Of a DNA stretch of 64,000 nucleotides, positions 18,498-27,983 are shown one piece after another (the stretch's first letter is position 1; every line of letters begins with the position of its first letter). Under the pieces are notes generated by a model. The model had not been told where the DNA came from. It searched no databases and worked only from the letters and a program-made list of their open reading frames with translations. The position numbers were made by a program, and so were the translations under genes. The DNA is taken from assembly GCF_000761485.1 (NCBI RefSeq), contig NZ_JPMX01000091.1:103234-167233 (forward strand). The letters are read 5' to 3'. Source of the stretch: Modestobacter caceresii. Its GTDB lineage: Bacteria > Actinomycetota > Actinomycetes > Mycobacteriales > Geodermatophilaceae.

Positions 18498-18503
18498 GCG
18501 GCG

Positions 18504-18815
18504 TCAGGTCCTGCCCACGTCGTGGGTGGGCCACGATGCTCGCGCGAGGTCCACTCGCACGTCGTCGCCGCGGTGCAGCAAGGGAGTGGACTCCTCGAGG
18601 AACTGCTCGAGTGCCTCCTGGGCCGCGCCCTCCACCGGCCGCCCCCTGGCGTCCACCACCCGCCACCACGGCACGTGGTGACCGCTGTTGCGCAGGACCT
18701 GACCGACGGCGCGCGCGCCCGTGCCAGCCGCCTCGGCGACGTCGCCATAGGTCATCACGTGCCCGCTGGGGATCGAGGACACGGTGCTCAGGACCCGCTC
18801 GGCCACGTCGTTCAT
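18504..18815 (-). CDS. Alkyltransferase-like protein (ATL; MGMT family without the acceptor cysteine)
   Basis: 103 residues, the usual ATL length. MGMT-type winged helix: VLSTVSSIPSGHVMTYGDVA, then ARAVGQVLRNSGHHVPWWRVV. Where O6-alkylguanine transferases have PCHRV, this protein has PWWRVV, so the alkyl-accepting cysteine is replaced by tryptophan. ATL proteins flip O6-alkylguanines, bind them tightly and hand the lesion to nucleotide excision repair. The ATG at 18815 overlaps the stop of alkC (ATGA), with GGGAGG upstream, giving coupled translation with a second alkylation-repair protein. Confidence 0.9.
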   Translation of the reverse strand: MNDVAERVLSTVSSIPSGHVMTYGDVAEAAGTGARAVGQVLRNSGHHVPWWRVVDARGRPVEGAAQEALEQFLEESTPLLHRGDDVRVDLARASWPTHDVGRT

Positions 18816-20035
18816 GATCGCCCCTCCCTGCCTCCGTCGATCGGGTGTCCCGTGGAGTTCGCGTCGACCATCCCGACCGACTCCGGTCCACCTCCGGCAG
18901 AGTCGGCGGCGTGGTCATGACCGTCCTCCTGCCCGTCTGCCCTTCCCAGGACGAACCCCTCGGGTGGAGAGAGGACCCCGTTCGCCTGCACGGTGACGTG
19001 GTGCGGCCCCGGGTGGTAGGTCCGGGTGGTGATGGGGCGGAAGGAGTGGGTCTTCGTGACGACGCTGCTCCCGCCGGCGGGGATGCGTCGTGACCCGAGC
19101 TTGAACGTCTTCGCGCTGACGGACCCGTTGGCGCGTCGGAACCCGATGGAGTAGTCGATCGCCACGGTCGCCTCCGTCTCCCCGTCGTTTGTGACGACGG
19201 CCGTGAACGTGAGGTCCCCTCCCCAGGGGACGACGTCGGCGGGGATCCGCAGTCTGGCCACGCGCAGGCTGCTCCCGGTGAACCCGACGAGTGCCAGTGC
19301 GCTGGGATCGGCCTGCTTGATCAGCGTCCTCAGGCCGTGCCGCAGCACCCAGGGGGTGTTGGCGTCCGGCTCGCCGGCCCACGCGGCGGCGGCGTCCGTG
19401 ACGACGGAGGGCTCGACGCGACTGAGGTCGTTGAGGTGGTTGGCGACCGAGCGCCGCACGTACTCGGCAGGGTCCCGATAGGTGGCGTCCAGGATGGCTC
19501 GTGTCGCACGAGGATGGCCGAGCAGCCAGGGCACCCGTTTCGCCCAGGGCAGGTAGGCGCGAGAGCCCTCGGTGGCGAGTCGCCGCACGTGCTCGCTGTC
19601 ATGCCCCGTCCAGGTCTGCATGATGCGGAGGCCCCGCTCGGGGCGCGCGTTGAGGAGCTCACGGACGGCGAACTCGCCCGTCAGACCGACGGTGAGCCGG
19701 GCCAGGAGCGCCATGGCGGCATCGAAGTCCCGCGTCGACCCGGTCTCGAGTGCTCTCGACGCGATGAACTCCGTGGTGGGCCAGATCATCCACCCGCCGA
19801 AACGCGGCTCGTCCACGACGTCGAGCACCACTCGCTCGGCGGCGGCGAACCCCGCCGGGACGTCGCTGAGGAGAGCATCGCGGACGACGTCCACCCGTTT
19901 CCGTAGGCGGACGTCCCGTACGGCACCTTCCGCCTCGACCAGAGCGGGGAAGTCGCTGCTGGGCGCAACCGCCGCCAGCGCAGCCCGAAGCCGTGCAACG
20001 ACGACTGGGCTGATCAGTTCGTCCATGGTGCCCAC
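18812..20035 (-). CDS. AlkC-type DNA alkylation repair glycosylase
   Basis: 407 residues. HEAT-like helical repeats (about 30-260), including WMIWPTTEFIA, LPWAKRVPWLLGH, YVRRSVANHLNDLSR and TPWVLRHGLRTLIK, bind and distort DNA. A C-terminal Ig-like domain (about 265-365: VPWGGDLTFTAVV, FRRANGSVSAKTFKL, TTRTYHPGPHHVTVQ) is the mark of AlkC rather than AlkD. AlkC excises N3-alkyladenine and N3-methylcytosine-type lesions. The last ~45 residues are an extra polar tail reaching the ATL start. GTG at 20035 has AGAGGAG five bases upstream; ATG at 20026 is the alternative. Confidence 0.88.
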   Translation of the reverse strand: MGTMDELISPVVVARLRAALAAVAPSSDFPALVEAEGAVRDVRLRKRVDVVRDALLSDVPAGFAAAERVVLDVVDEPRFGGWMIWPTTEFIASRALETGSTRDFDAAMALLARLTVGLTGEFAVRELLNARPERGLRIMQTWTGHDSEHVRRLATEGSRAYLPWAKRVPWLLGHPRATRAILDATYRDPAEYVRRSVANHLNDLSRVEPSVVTDAAAAWAGEPDANTPWVLRHGLRTLIKQADPSALALVGFTGSSLRVARLRIPADVVPWGGDLTFTAVVTNDGETEATVAIDYSIGFRRANGSVSAKTFKLGSRRIPAGGSSVVTKTHSFRPITTRTYHPGPHHVTVQANGVLSPPEGFVLGRADGQEDGHDHAADSAGGGPESVGMVDANSTGHPIDGGREGRS

Positions 20036-20094
20036 AGCTGCTCCTCTCCCGCAGAGACGCACGGTTGCTCGCGGCGGCCTGGATGCTCGTCGGT

Positions 20095-20880
20095 CTAGGT
20101 CGTCGGGACGGTCCCACCGTCGATCACGTACTCCGCACCGACGATCGCCGACGCCTGGTCGGACACCAGGAAGCCCACCAGATCGGCGATCTCCTCCGTT
20201 CTCGCGAAACGGCCGAGAGGAACTCCGCCGAGGGAGTCGAGGATCTTCTGCTTCGCCCCCTCCCGGCTCAGGCCGTTCCCCTCCGCGATCCGGTCCACGA
20301 ACCTCTCGTAGGCCTCGGTCTCGATCCCACCAGGACTGATCGCGTTGACCCGCACACCGTGCGGCGCGAGCTCGTTGGCCAGGCCCTTGCTGTAGGTGCG
20401 CAAGGCGGCTTTCGCAGCCGCGTAGGCGAGAGACGCGTCGTACTGGGGCATCTGCCGCTGGATGGACGTGAAGTGCAGCACGACACCGTGCCCGGACCGG
20501 ACCATCGACGGCAGCAGCGCTCGATCGAGCCGCACGGCGCCGAGGAAGTTCAGCTGGAGCTCGGTCGCCCACTGCTCGTCCGTGATCGCCGCGAACCCCC
20601 CGGACGGCGTGGACGCACCTCCCACGACGTGCACGAGGACGTCGACGCCACCGGCCTCCGCGATGCTCGACGCGACGAGCGCCGTGCCCTCGGCGGTCGA
20701 GGTGTCGGCCGCGATGAAGCGGTCCGGGTGTTCGTACCCCTCGGGCATCGTCCGGGCCGTCACGTAGACGTCGGCACCGAGCTCGCGAAGCCGTTGAGCC
20801 ACGGCTGCACCCGATCCCTTCGACCCGCCGGTGACCAGCGCTCGACGCCCGTCCAGGCGCCCGCGATCCACACTCCCCAT
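20095..20880 (-). CDS. Short-chain dehydrogenase/reductase (SDR)
   Basis: 261 residues. Classical SDR: the nucleotide loop is [12 protein letters not shown], the NNAG-like segment is VHVVGGAS, and the catalytic Tyr-Lys pair is in [14 protein letters not shown] with a serine upstream in HFTSIQRQ. It ends with [21 protein letters not shown]. Substrate not predictable. ATG at 20880 follows GGAGGAG. It lies 60 bases upstream of alkC and 37 bases downstream of the flavoprotein gene on the same strand, so a shared transcript is plausible. Confidence 0.92.
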   Translation of the reverse strand: MGSVDRGRLDGRRALVTGGSKGSGAAVAQRLRELGADVYVTARTMPEGYEHPDRFIAADTSTAEGTALVASSIAEAGGVDVLVHVVGGASTPSGGFAAITDEQWATELQLNFLGAVRLDRALLPSMVRSGHGVVLHFTSIQRQMPQYDASLAYAAAKAALRTYSKGLANELAPHGVRVNAISPGGIETEAYERFVDRIAEGNGLSREGAKQKILDSLGGVPLGRFARTEEIADLVGFLVSDQASAIVGAEYVIDGGTVPTT

Positions 20881-20917
20881 CTCTGCTCCTCCGTCGTCGT
20901 CTTCCACGGCCGTGCCT

Positions 20918-21892
20918 CTACGACGCCTCTCTGGTCTCGTCCCGCAGCTGCTCGACGGCGGTCCGGGCGTCCTCGAGGACCAGGTCGACGTTGATCGCGG
21001 TGGCGGCGGCCATCCCCTGCGCCGCCGAGGCCATCACCTGTGCCGTCACGTCGGCGGCGTTGCCGGCCACCCAGACCCCGGGCGCCTCCGTCAGGCCGGT
21101 CGGGTCGGCGGGCACGCGGGTGCCGCGGACGGCGCCGTGGACCAACTGGTCGACCGGCTCGATGCCCAGGCCGGCGAGCAGCCCGGCGTTGGCCGTGAGC
21201 CGCGGTGCCACGACCAGCGCTGCGCGGGCGACCACCGCCCCCGTGGCCCGCCGGACCCCGGCGAGCGCACCGTCGGTGACGTCGAGCGCGGCCACCTCGC
21301 CCTCGACCACCCGCACCCCGCGGGCGGCGAGCAGTTCGCGCTGCTCCGGCGTGGGCGCAGCGCCGGTATGCGGGAAGAGGACGACGTCGTCGCTCCACTG
21401 CCGCCAGAGCAGCGCCTGCACCGTGCTCTGCGGTCCGGAGCCGAGCACGCCGATCGCCGCGTCCCGCACCTCCCAGCCGTGGCAGTAGGGGCAGTGCAGC
21501 GCGCTCCTCCCCCACAGCTCCGCGACGCCCGGGACGTCGGGCAGCTCATCGGTCAGCCCGGTCGCCACCAGCAGCCGGCGCGCCCGCACCGACCGCCCGT
21601 CGGCCAGGTCGACGCGGAACCCGCCGTCCACCCGGCTCAGCGCGGAGACCCGGCCCTCAGCCACGGTGCCCCCGTAGCCCTCGACCTCGCGGCGACCGAT
21701 CGCCAGGAGCTCCACCGGCGGCGTCCCCTCGCGGCCGAGCACGTTGTGCATGTGCTCCGCCGGGGCGTTGCGCGGGCTGCCGGCGTCCACCACCAGCACA
21801 CTGCGCCGCGCCCGGGAGAGGGCGAGGGCCCCGCTCAGGCCGGCGGCGCCACCGCCGACGACCACCACGTCGTACCGCTCGTCCGTTGTCAT
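20918..21892 (-). CDS. Thioredoxin-reductase-like FAD/NAD(P) oxidoreductase
   Basis: 324 residues. FAD-binding [19 protein letters not shown] at the N-terminus, the redox motif CPYCHG (CxxC) in the middle, and the NAD(P) loop [10 protein letters not shown] after it. The last FAD motif is [20 protein letters not shown]. This is the arrangement of thioredoxin reductase and its relatives such as HcpA/GliT-like dithiol oxidases. No thioredoxin gene is adjacent, so a thiol oxidase role is possible. ATG at 21892 with GGAACGAC close upstream; 21 bases after the TRIC gene stop. Confidence 0.9.
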   Translation of the reverse strand: MTTDERYDVVVVGGGAAGLSGALALSRARRSVLVVDAGSPRNAPAEHMHNVLGREGTPPVELLAIGRREVEGYGGTVAEGRVSALSRVDGGFRVDLADGRSVRARRLLVATGLTDELPDVPGVAELWGRSALHCPYCHGWEVRDAAIGVLGSGPQSTVQALLWRQWSDDVVLFPHTGAAPTPEQRELLAARGVRVVEGEVAALDVTDGALAGVRRATGAVVARAALVVAPRLTANAGLLAGLGIEPVDQLVHGAVRGTRVPADPTGLTEAPGVWVAGNAADVTAQVMASAAQGMAAATAINVDLVLEDARTAVEQLRDETREAS

Positions 21893-21913
21893 GTCGTTCC
21901 TTCTCTCGTTGCG

Positions 21914-22564
21914 TCAGGGAGGTGGCGGTCCGCCCACCGGGGACGGGCCGACCGGAGGTCGCCGCCCGCGCGCCCGCGGACCGCGCCAGTGGCGCTGCAG
22001 GGCGAGCACGCGGACGACGAAGACGGCGCAGGCGACCCCCGCGCCGAGCGCGGGTCCGTCGGCGTCGGAGGTCGAGGCGGTGCCGACGACGAGCGCCCCG
22101 ACCAGCGCCGGCACCGCGTAGAGCTCGGAGTCCGCCCGGAACAGCGCCGGGGTCTCGCGGGCGAGGACGTCGCGGAGGACGCCGCCCCCCACGGCGGTCG
22201 TCACGCCGAGCAGGGCGGCGGCCACGGGCGCGAGCCCGTGGTCGAGCGCCTTCTCGGTCCCCGCGACGCAGAAGAGCCCGAGTCCGGCCGCGTCGAAGAC
22301 GAGCAGGGGTCTGCTCAGCCGCCCGAGCCAGGGGTGGGCGACGGAGGTGACCGCGGCCGCTGCCAGGGCCACGACCAGGTACTGCCACCTGGTGAACGCG
22401 GGGGGTGGCGTGTCGCCGAGCACCAGGTCACGGGTGATCCCGCCGCCCAGCGCGGTGACCACCGCCAGGATCGCGATCCCCACCACGTCGTGGTCGCGGC
22501 CGATCGCCATCAGGGCGCCGGAGACCGCGAAGGCGAAGACGCCGATCAGGTCGAGGACCTGCAT
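21914..22564 (-). CDS. TRIC-type (YadS/UPF0126) cation channel family protein
   Basis: 216 residues with about six to seven hydrophobic helices arranged as two repeats. Each repeat carries the conserved glycine-rich segment: ALGGGITRDLVLGDTPP and AVGGGVLRDVLARETPALF. Bacterial members form trimeric potassium-permeable channels. The last 20 residues are a Pro/Gly-rich cytoplasmic tail. ATG at 22564. Tight spacing to the flavoprotein gene suggests one transcript. Confidence 0.92.
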   Translation of the reverse strand: MQVLDLIGVFAFAVSGALMAIGRDHDVVGIAILAVVTALGGGITRDLVLGDTPPPAFTRWQYLVVALAAAAVTSVAHPWLGRLSRPLLVFDAAGLGLFCVAGTEKALDHGLAPVAAALLGVTTAVGGGVLRDVLARETPALFRADSELYAVPALVGALVVGTASTSDADGPALGAGVACAVFVVRVLALQRHWRGPRARGRRPPVGPSPVGGPPPP

Positions 22565-22666
22565 GTCGTCACCGGCCTCCTGTTGGCTGGGTGGCGGCGC
22601 CGTCCCGACCGCCCCGCTCCGTCCGCTGGATCCCGGAGTGCGGCGGGACGGTCGTGGTTCGGCGGA

Positions 22667-23416
22667 TCAGCCCGCCGTCGCGCGGGCGGCCTCGACGATC
22701 AGGTCGGCGACCGCGCCGGGCCGGGACACGGCGACGGCGTGGGAGGCGTCGACCTCGACGGCCGTGGACTGCGCGCGCTGCGCCATGAAGGCCTGCGCCT
22801 CGGCCGGGACCGCGAGGTCCTGCCGCGTGACCAGCGTCCAGGACGGGATCGTCCGCCAGGCCGCCGCCGTCGCCTTCTCCTCCAGTGCCTCGCTGGTGAT
22901 GGGCCGCTGCGTCGCGACCATCAGCTCGGCGACCTCCGGGGGGACGTCGGCGGCGAACACCTGCCGGAACTTCTCCGGCTGGATGTACAGGTCGGTCACC
23001 GTGCCGCCGTTCCCGTCGGGGACGGGAACGGACTCCAGGGCGGACCCCAGTTCGTTGCCGGGGAACCTCCCGGCCAGGTCACCGGTGCTCTCCCCCTCCT
23101 CCAGCAGGAAGCTGCCCACGTAGACCAGCGCCCGGACGCCGGGGTGCCCGTCCGCGGCCACGCTCATCACCGAGCCGCCGTAGGAGTGACCGGCCAGCAC
23201 GATCGGGCCGCGCACCTGGTCCAGGACGCTGCGCAACTGGAGGGCGTCGTGGCGCAGGCTCCGGAGCGGGTTGGCCGCGGCGACGACCGGGTAGCCGTCG
23301 CTCCTGAGCTGCTCGATCACCCCGTTCCAGCTCGCGGACTCGGCGAAGGCGCCGTGCACGAGCACCACGGTGGGCTTCTCCTGGTCCGGCCGGCGCTCGT
23401 CGCTGTCGATGGTCAT
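22667..23416 (-). CDS. Alpha/beta hydrolase, arylesterase-like
   Basis: 249 residues. VVLVHGAFAESASWNGVI (oxyanion), nucleophile in LAGHSYGGSVMS, and a histidine in VDASHAVAVSRP. This short lid-poor form matches plant-esterase-like (SABATH/methylketone-type) and bacterial arylesterase hydrolases. Substrate unknown. ATG at 23416 follows GAGAGGAACG. It lies directly downstream of the large LuxR regulator, which is a reasonable candidate controller. Confidence 0.9.
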   Translation of the reverse strand: MTIDSDERRPDQEKPTVVLVHGAFAESASWNGVIEQLRSDGYPVVAAANPLRSLRHDALQLRSVLDQVRGPIVLAGHSYGGSVMSVAADGHPGVRALVYVGSFLLEEGESTGDLAGRFPGNELGSALESVPVPDGNGGTVTDLYIQPEKFRQVFAADVPPEVAELMVATQRPITSEALEEKATAAAWRTIPSWTLVTRQDLAVPAEAQAFMAQRAQSTAVEVDASHAVAVSRPGAVADLIVEAARATAG

Positions 23417-23514
23417 CGTCGTTCCTCTCGATCCGCAGCGACCGGGACGACCGGATCGGTCGCGTCAGCGCTGATGGACCGACCGTAGGAAGCGGTGCCC
23501 CCTGCTCGCGTACG

Positions 23515-26262
23515 TCAGATGACCGTCGCACCGACGGTGGATCGGGCGGCTTCCGGGCCGATCGCGGCACGCAGGGCCACGCGGGAGGTGATGCCCAGCT
23601 TCGGGAAGATGCGGTGCAGGTGCGTGCCGACCGTCCGGTGCGAGAGGTACAGCCGTGCGCCGATCTCCCGGTTGGTCAGGCCCTCCGCAGCGAGCTGCGC
23701 GATCAGCAGCTCCTGCGGGCTCAGCTGCTCGCGTGCCTCCGGGGTCCGCGGCCTGCTCTGCTCCCCGGAGGCGCGCAGTTCCTGCCGCGCCCGGTCGCCC
23801 CAGGCAGCGGCGCCCAGGGCGTCGAAGGTGTCCCGCGCGGCCCGCAGCGGGGCCCGGGACTCCGCCGCCCGCCGGCACCGCCGCAGCCAGGCCCCGTGGG
23901 CCAGTTGCAGGCGGGCACGGGCGAAGGGCCAGGGACCCAGGTCGGCCGCCAGGGCGGCCGCGAAGAGCTCCTCGGCCTCGTCCTCGGAGGCCAGGAGCGC
24001 TCGGCCGTACCGGAGCCCGATGTGCAGCACCGGCGACGGGGTCCGCGCCGCGATCGCCTCGAGGTCCGCCACCATCGGCTCGACCTCGGCCCGGTGCCCG
24101 CTGTGGACGGCGGCCTCCACCAGGTCGCCGACGGCGAAGCTGCGCACCACGGGGTGGTGGGCGGGGTCGGCGGGGTCGGAGAGGCGGACGAGCTGGTCCC
24201 AGGCAGCCTGGTGCAGCCCCTGGTCGAGCGCGACCATGCCCCGGGCGAACTGCACACCCGCCAGGACGGCGTTCGAGTCCACCTGCAGGCCCAGCCGGGC
24301 AGCCTCGGCGAGGCCTTCCTCGACGTCCTCGGCGCCGCAGACCGCGGCGACCACCGACTGGACCACCAGGGCGACGGCCCCCATCAGCGGCTGGGCGGAG
24401 TCGGCGGAGAGCCGGGCGGCCTCGTCGGCAGCCGTGGCGGCGAGGTCGAACCGCCCGACGTTGAGCGCGCTCCACGCCTGTACGGCCAGGGCCCGTCCCA
24501 GGAGTCCGAGCCGACCGTCGCCCCGGAGGCCGGTCAGCGCCGACGTCAGGAAACCCACGGCGAGCGGGAAGTCGCCCACGACGCTCGCCGCCTCGCCGGC
24601 GGCCTGGGCCCGCGCCGTGTCGAGCGGACCGTCGGCCACGGCACGCAACCGCTCGTGGAGCAGCGCCCCGCGGTCGAACGGCGCCACGTAGGAGAGCACC
24701 TCGAGCACGAGCACGTCGTCCGGATCGAGTGCCCGCTCGACGACCTCGAGCAGGTGGGCGCGCGCCTCGGCGCCCGGCTCGGCCCACCAGCACCGCAGCG
24801 CCGCTGCCCGGAGGAACCCCAGCGCCTGGTCGGCCCGGCCGTCGACCGCGGCTGCGGCCGCGACGTCGGTCAGCATCCGGGTGCCCGCGCGGACGTCGCG
24901 GATGCCCTCCTCGAACCCCTCCCGGATCACCGTCATGCGTGCCCGTTCCCGAGCCGGGACGTCGAGGACCGCGGTCTGACGCAGCAGGCGGTCGACGACG
25001 TCGGGCCGCCCCCACTCGAAGGCGAGCTCCGCTGCTCGCAGGTAGCGCCGCGCCCGCTCCGCCGGGTCGGCGGTCAGTCGGGCGGCGCGCTCGAGCGCCG
25101 CCTGCGCCGCTGCCACGCCACCTCGGCGCTGGGCGCGGGCCGCGGCGTCCTCCAGTTCGGCGGCGACCGCGTCGTCCGGTGCATCGGCTGCGGCGGCCCG
25201 GTGCCAGATCTGCCGGTCGGTGCCGCGCAGCGTCCCGGCCAGCGCGATGTGCGCGCGCTGCCGCTCGGCGAGGGTGGCCCGCTGGCGGATCGCGTGGCGG
25301 ACCAGCGGATGACGGAAGGTCAGCTTCCCGCCGTCGGCGGCGACCAGCCCGACCTCGACGGCCGAGGTCAGTGCGTCCGCGGTGACCTCGTCGCCGCGGA
25401 GGGTGGACGCCGCGGCCAGCGCCTCCCCCAGGTCGCCCTCGTCCTCCAGCGCTGCGACGAGCAGCAGGTCCCGGGTCGCGTCGGGCAGCCCGGGCAGCCG
25501 GGCTGCGAACGCGTGCTCCAGCCGCGCGGTCAGCGTCAGGGGCGCCCCGTCGTCCCGCGCCCGCTCCAGGGGCAGCTCCACCAGCGCGAGCGGGTTCCCC
25601 GCGGCCTCGGCCAGCAGGCGCCGGCGGTCGGCCGGCTCGAGCTGCGGTGCCCGGCGCGCCAGCACGTCCTCGGCGGAGCGACGGTCCAGGCGCTCGAGGC
25701 GGTGCTCGCCCACCGCCGGGCCGGCGAGGGCGGGCGGGAAGCCGTCGCGCTGGGCCGCCACCATCACCACTGCCTCGGACTCGAGCCGACGGGCCACGAA
25801 GCCGAGGACGTCGGCGCTGGGCCGATCGAGCCAGTGCGCGTCGTCGATGACCAGCACGACGGGCTGGTCGGCGGCGCTGTCGCTGATCAGGGTCAGGGCC
25901 GCCAGCCCGATCAGGAAGAGCTCCGGTGCAGCGTCGTCGGTCATGCCGAACGCCGCCTTCAGCGCGCGCCGCTGCGGGGCGGGCAACGCGGGGAGGCGAC
26001 CGAGCAGCGGCCGCGCCAGCTGGTGGAGGCCGGCGAACGGGAGGGTCGTCTCGGACTCCACGCCGGTCGTGGCCAGCACCCGCAGCCCGCGTTCGGCCGC
26101 TGCTCCGCACACGTGGTCGAGCAGGGCGGACTTGCCGATCCCGGCCTCGCCGCGGACGAGGACGGCGGCGCCGCGGTGCCGCACGTCGCGGAGCAGCCGA
26201 TCGAGTGCGTCGATCTCCGGGTCCCGGCCCACCAGGCCCGCCGTCGCCGTGTCCACGCCCAT
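23515..26262 (-). CDS. Large ATP-binding LuxR (LAL) regulator
   Basis: 915 residues. AAA-type ATPase at the N-terminus: Walker A RGEAGIGKSALL (about 37-48) and Walker B VVLVIDDAHWLDRPS (about 140). A long helical TPR-like middle follows. The C-terminal LuxR helix-turn-helix reads LSPQELLIAQLAAEGLTNRE, then YLSHRTVGTHLHRIFPKLG (about 845-900). LAL proteins are NTP- and inducer-dependent activators. ATG at 26262; a TTG directly before it is possible. It heads a minus-strand run of hydrolase, channel and oxidoreductases, which are its likely targets (inference). Confidence 0.93.
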   Translation of the reverse strand: MGVDTATAGLVGRDPEIDALDRLLRDVRHRGAAVLVRGEAGIGKSALLDHVCGAAAERGLRVLATTGVESETTLPFAGLHQLARPLLGRLPALPAPQRRALKAAFGMTDDAAPELFLIGLAALTLISDSAADQPVVLVIDDAHWLDRPSADVLGFVARRLESEAVVMVAAQRDGFPPALAGPAVGEHRLERLDRRSAEDVLARRAPQLEPADRRRLLAEAAGNPLALVELPLERARDDGAPLTLTARLEHAFAARLPGLPDATRDLLLVAALEDEGDLGEALAAASTLRGDEVTADALTSAVEVGLVAADGGKLTFRHPLVRHAIRQRATLAERQRAHIALAGTLRGTDRQIWHRAAAADAPDDAVAAELEDAAARAQRRGGVAAAQAALERAARLTADPAERARRYLRAAELAFEWGRPDVVDRLLRQTAVLDVPARERARMTVIREGFEEGIRDVRAGTRMLTDVAAAAAVDGRADQALGFLRAAALRCWWAEPGAEARAHLLEVVERALDPDDVLVLEVLSYVAPFDRGALLHERLRAVADGPLDTARAQAAGEAASVVGDFPLAVGFLTSALTGLRGDGRLGLLGRALAVQAWSALNVGRFDLAATAADEAARLSADSAQPLMGAVALVVQSVVAAVCGAEDVEEGLAEAARLGLQVDSNAVLAGVQFARGMVALDQGLHQAAWDQLVRLSDPADPAHHPVVRSFAVGDLVEAAVHSGHRAEVEPMVADLEAIAARTPSPVLHIGLRYGRALLASEDEAEELFAAALAADLGPWPFARARLQLAHGAWLRRCRRAAESRAPLRAARDTFDALGAAAWGDRARQELRASGEQSRPRTPEAREQLSPQELLIAQLAAEGLTNREIGARLYLSHRTVGTHLHRIFPKLGITSRVALRAAIGPEAARSTVGATVI

Positions 26263-26451
26263 CAACGCTCACCACCGTCCGGCTGCCGCGCGGATCGCGA
26301 TCCCCCTCGACGACGGCAAGCTAGTGCGCGCGGGACGATCGGGGAAAGGTCCGAGGCGAGCCCCCCGGCTCCGACCCGGCAGGCCGACCTGCTCATCCGG
26401 CACTCGACGCGGGCCATTTCCCAGCACACGCCGACGAGGAGTGCACGGTCG

Positions 26452-26805
26452 TCACGGCGCGATGAGGAGCTCCGCGATGGAGTCGCCGTCCATCGCGAAG
26501 CGGTAGCGCAGGTCGACGACGCCACCGGGGAAGTCCCCCTCGAGGTGCTTGGTGGCGACCCAGTGCGCGTCGCCGGTGCGCTCCGCGGCGACGAGGGTGC
26601 TGGTGTACGTGAACTCGGCCCCGGCCTTGGCCAGGAAGCGTCGGATCTCCTCGGTCCCGCGGTAGGTGAGGCCGTCGTCGACGACCACGGCGGTGGGAGT
26701 GAAGGCGCGCAGCGCGGTGTCCGCGTCGCCGGCGTCGTGCGCAGCGAGGTAGCCGCGGATCGTCACGGGGAGCTGGTCGGGCTGGATGCTGGTCGGTGAG
26801 GTCAT
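26452..26805 (-). CDS. NTF2-like/SnoaL-type small protein
   Basis: 117 residues. Cone-shaped NTF2 fold: an N-terminal helix IRGYLAAHDAGDADTALRAF, then TPTAVVVDDGLTYRGTEEIRRFL, and beta strands ending DLRYRFAMDGDSIAELLIAP. Such proteins are small-molecule enzymes or binders; no specific function can be named. It is divergent from the MerR gene at 26884 across 78 bases holding a palindrome, so it is the likely target of that regulator. Confidence 0.87.
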   Translation of the reverse strand: MTSPTSIQPDQLPVTIRGYLAAHDAGDADTALRAFTPTAVVVDDGLTYRGTEEIRRFLAKAGAEFTYTSTLVAAERTGDAHWVATKHLEGDFPGGVVDLRYRFAMDGDSIAELLIAP

Positions 26806-26850
26806 GTCCCCACGGTGCGGCCTCCCGATGCGGGAGGGTCAAGCGCTGGA

Positions 26851-26867
26851 CTCTCCCCCGGGGAGAG
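26851..26867. promoter_or_regulatory. MerR operator in divergent promoter
   Basis: CTCTCCCC-C-GGGGAGAG is a perfect palindrome placed between the NTF2-like gene and the MerR gene. Its form (CTCTCCC/GGGAGAG) is typical of operators of drug-responsive MerR proteins. A CAGAGT hexamer six bases before the MerR ATG may be its -10 box. Confidence 0.6.
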
Positions 26868-26883
26868 GGGGCAGAGTGCACGC

Positions 26884-27744
26884 ATGCTGGCGATCGGCGA
26901 GTTCTCCCGGCTGACCCACCTCAGCGTGCGCACGCTGCGCCGCTACCACGACGCCGGCCTGCTCGAGCCCGCTGCGGTGGACGCCACGACCGGGTACCGC
27001 TACTACAGCGCGGACCAGATCCCGGCCGCCCAGGTCATCCACCGGCTGCGCCAGCTGGACGTCCCGCTGCCCGACGTGCAGCGCATCCTGCGGTCCCCTG
27101 ACCCGGGTGCCCGGGCCACCCTCGTGGCCGACCACCTGCAGCGGCTCGAGGCGGAGCTCGATCGGACCCGCGCCGCGGTGGCATCGCTGCGCCGGCTGCT
27201 CCGGCCGGAGCCGGCGCCGTTGGACGTCGAGGTCCGTGCGGTCCCGGCGACGACGGTGGCCGCGGTCGAGGACGACGTGGCGCTCGAGGAGGTGCTCGGC
27301 TGGTACGCCGGTGCCATGGCCGAGCTGGACGCGGTGGTCCGCCAGCCGACCGGCGTCCCGGGCGGGCTGTACGACAACGCGCTGTTCGAGGACGGCCACG
27401 GGCACGTGCTCGTGTACCGGCCGACGGCCGCGCCGCCGCGCAGCGGCCGGGTGCACGCGGTCACCCTGCCTGCCGTCGAGCTCGCCGTCACCACCCACGT
27501 CGGCGAGCACGACGACATCGACGTCACGTACGGGGAGCTCGGTCGGTGGGTGGTGACCAACGCACTGGCCGTCGCCGGCCCGGTGCGGGAGACCTACCTC
27601 GTCGGCCCACGCGACACCCCCGAACCGGACGCCTGGCGCACCGAGATCGGCTGGCCGGTCTTCCGGATGGCCCCGCCGGTTCCCCGTGGTCCCGGCGCCG
27701 TCGAGCGACGACCACGCACGTCGCCGTCCTCGCCCGGCCGCTGA
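26884..27744 (+). CDS. MerR-family regulator with GyrI-like domain
   Basis: 286 residues. MLAIGEFSRLTHLSVRTLRR and the following RYHDAGLLEP, TGYRYYS are a MerR DNA-binding head. A coiled linker (about 75-120) leads to a GyrI-like effector domain (about 125-275) with DVEVRAVPATTVAAVE. The last ~20 residues are disordered. It probably senses an organic ligand and controls itself and the divergent NTF2-like gene through the palindrome at 26851. A second MerR-GyrI protein lies at 6923-7717 but the two are not close copies. Confidence 0.9.
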   Translation: MLAIGEFSRLTHLSVRTLRRYHDAGLLEPAAVDATTGYRYYSADQIPAAQVIHRLRQLDVPLPDVQRILRSPDPGARATLVADHLQRLEAELDRTRAAVASLRRLLRPEPAPLDVEVRAVPATTVAAVEDDVALEEVLGWYAGAMAELDAVVRQPTGVPGGLYDNALFEDGHGHVLVYRPTAAPPRSGRVHAVTLPAVELAVTTHVGEHDDIDVTYGELGRWVVTNALAVAGPVRETYLVGPRDTPEPDAWRTEIGWPVFRMAPPVPRGPGAVERRPRTSPSSPGR

Positions 27745-27983
27745 CGACGATCGGTCGGTCGCTCGTCGAGTGGTGCGGTCCGTCGCTCGACGTGCTGGCC
27801 GGCTGATCCGATGGCACCCTGCAACGCGGGCGCGACGAACTCCTGACCCTGCCGTCCTGGACGGCAGCAAGGCGCGACGTCGCGCGCAGCACCACCTCGC
27901 GAGCGCTCGGCTGACCCTGCCAGCACAGCGCGACCCGGCACAGCACAGCGGCGAGACCAGCCGCTCGACCACCGCAGGAGCCC

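Noticed and set aside
27753-27794. Two imperfect 18-base direct repeats (GGTCGGTCGCTCG / GGTCCGTCGCTCG)
   Set aside because: Low-complexity GC-rich repeats directly after a gene; no terminator fold or protein site could be argued.
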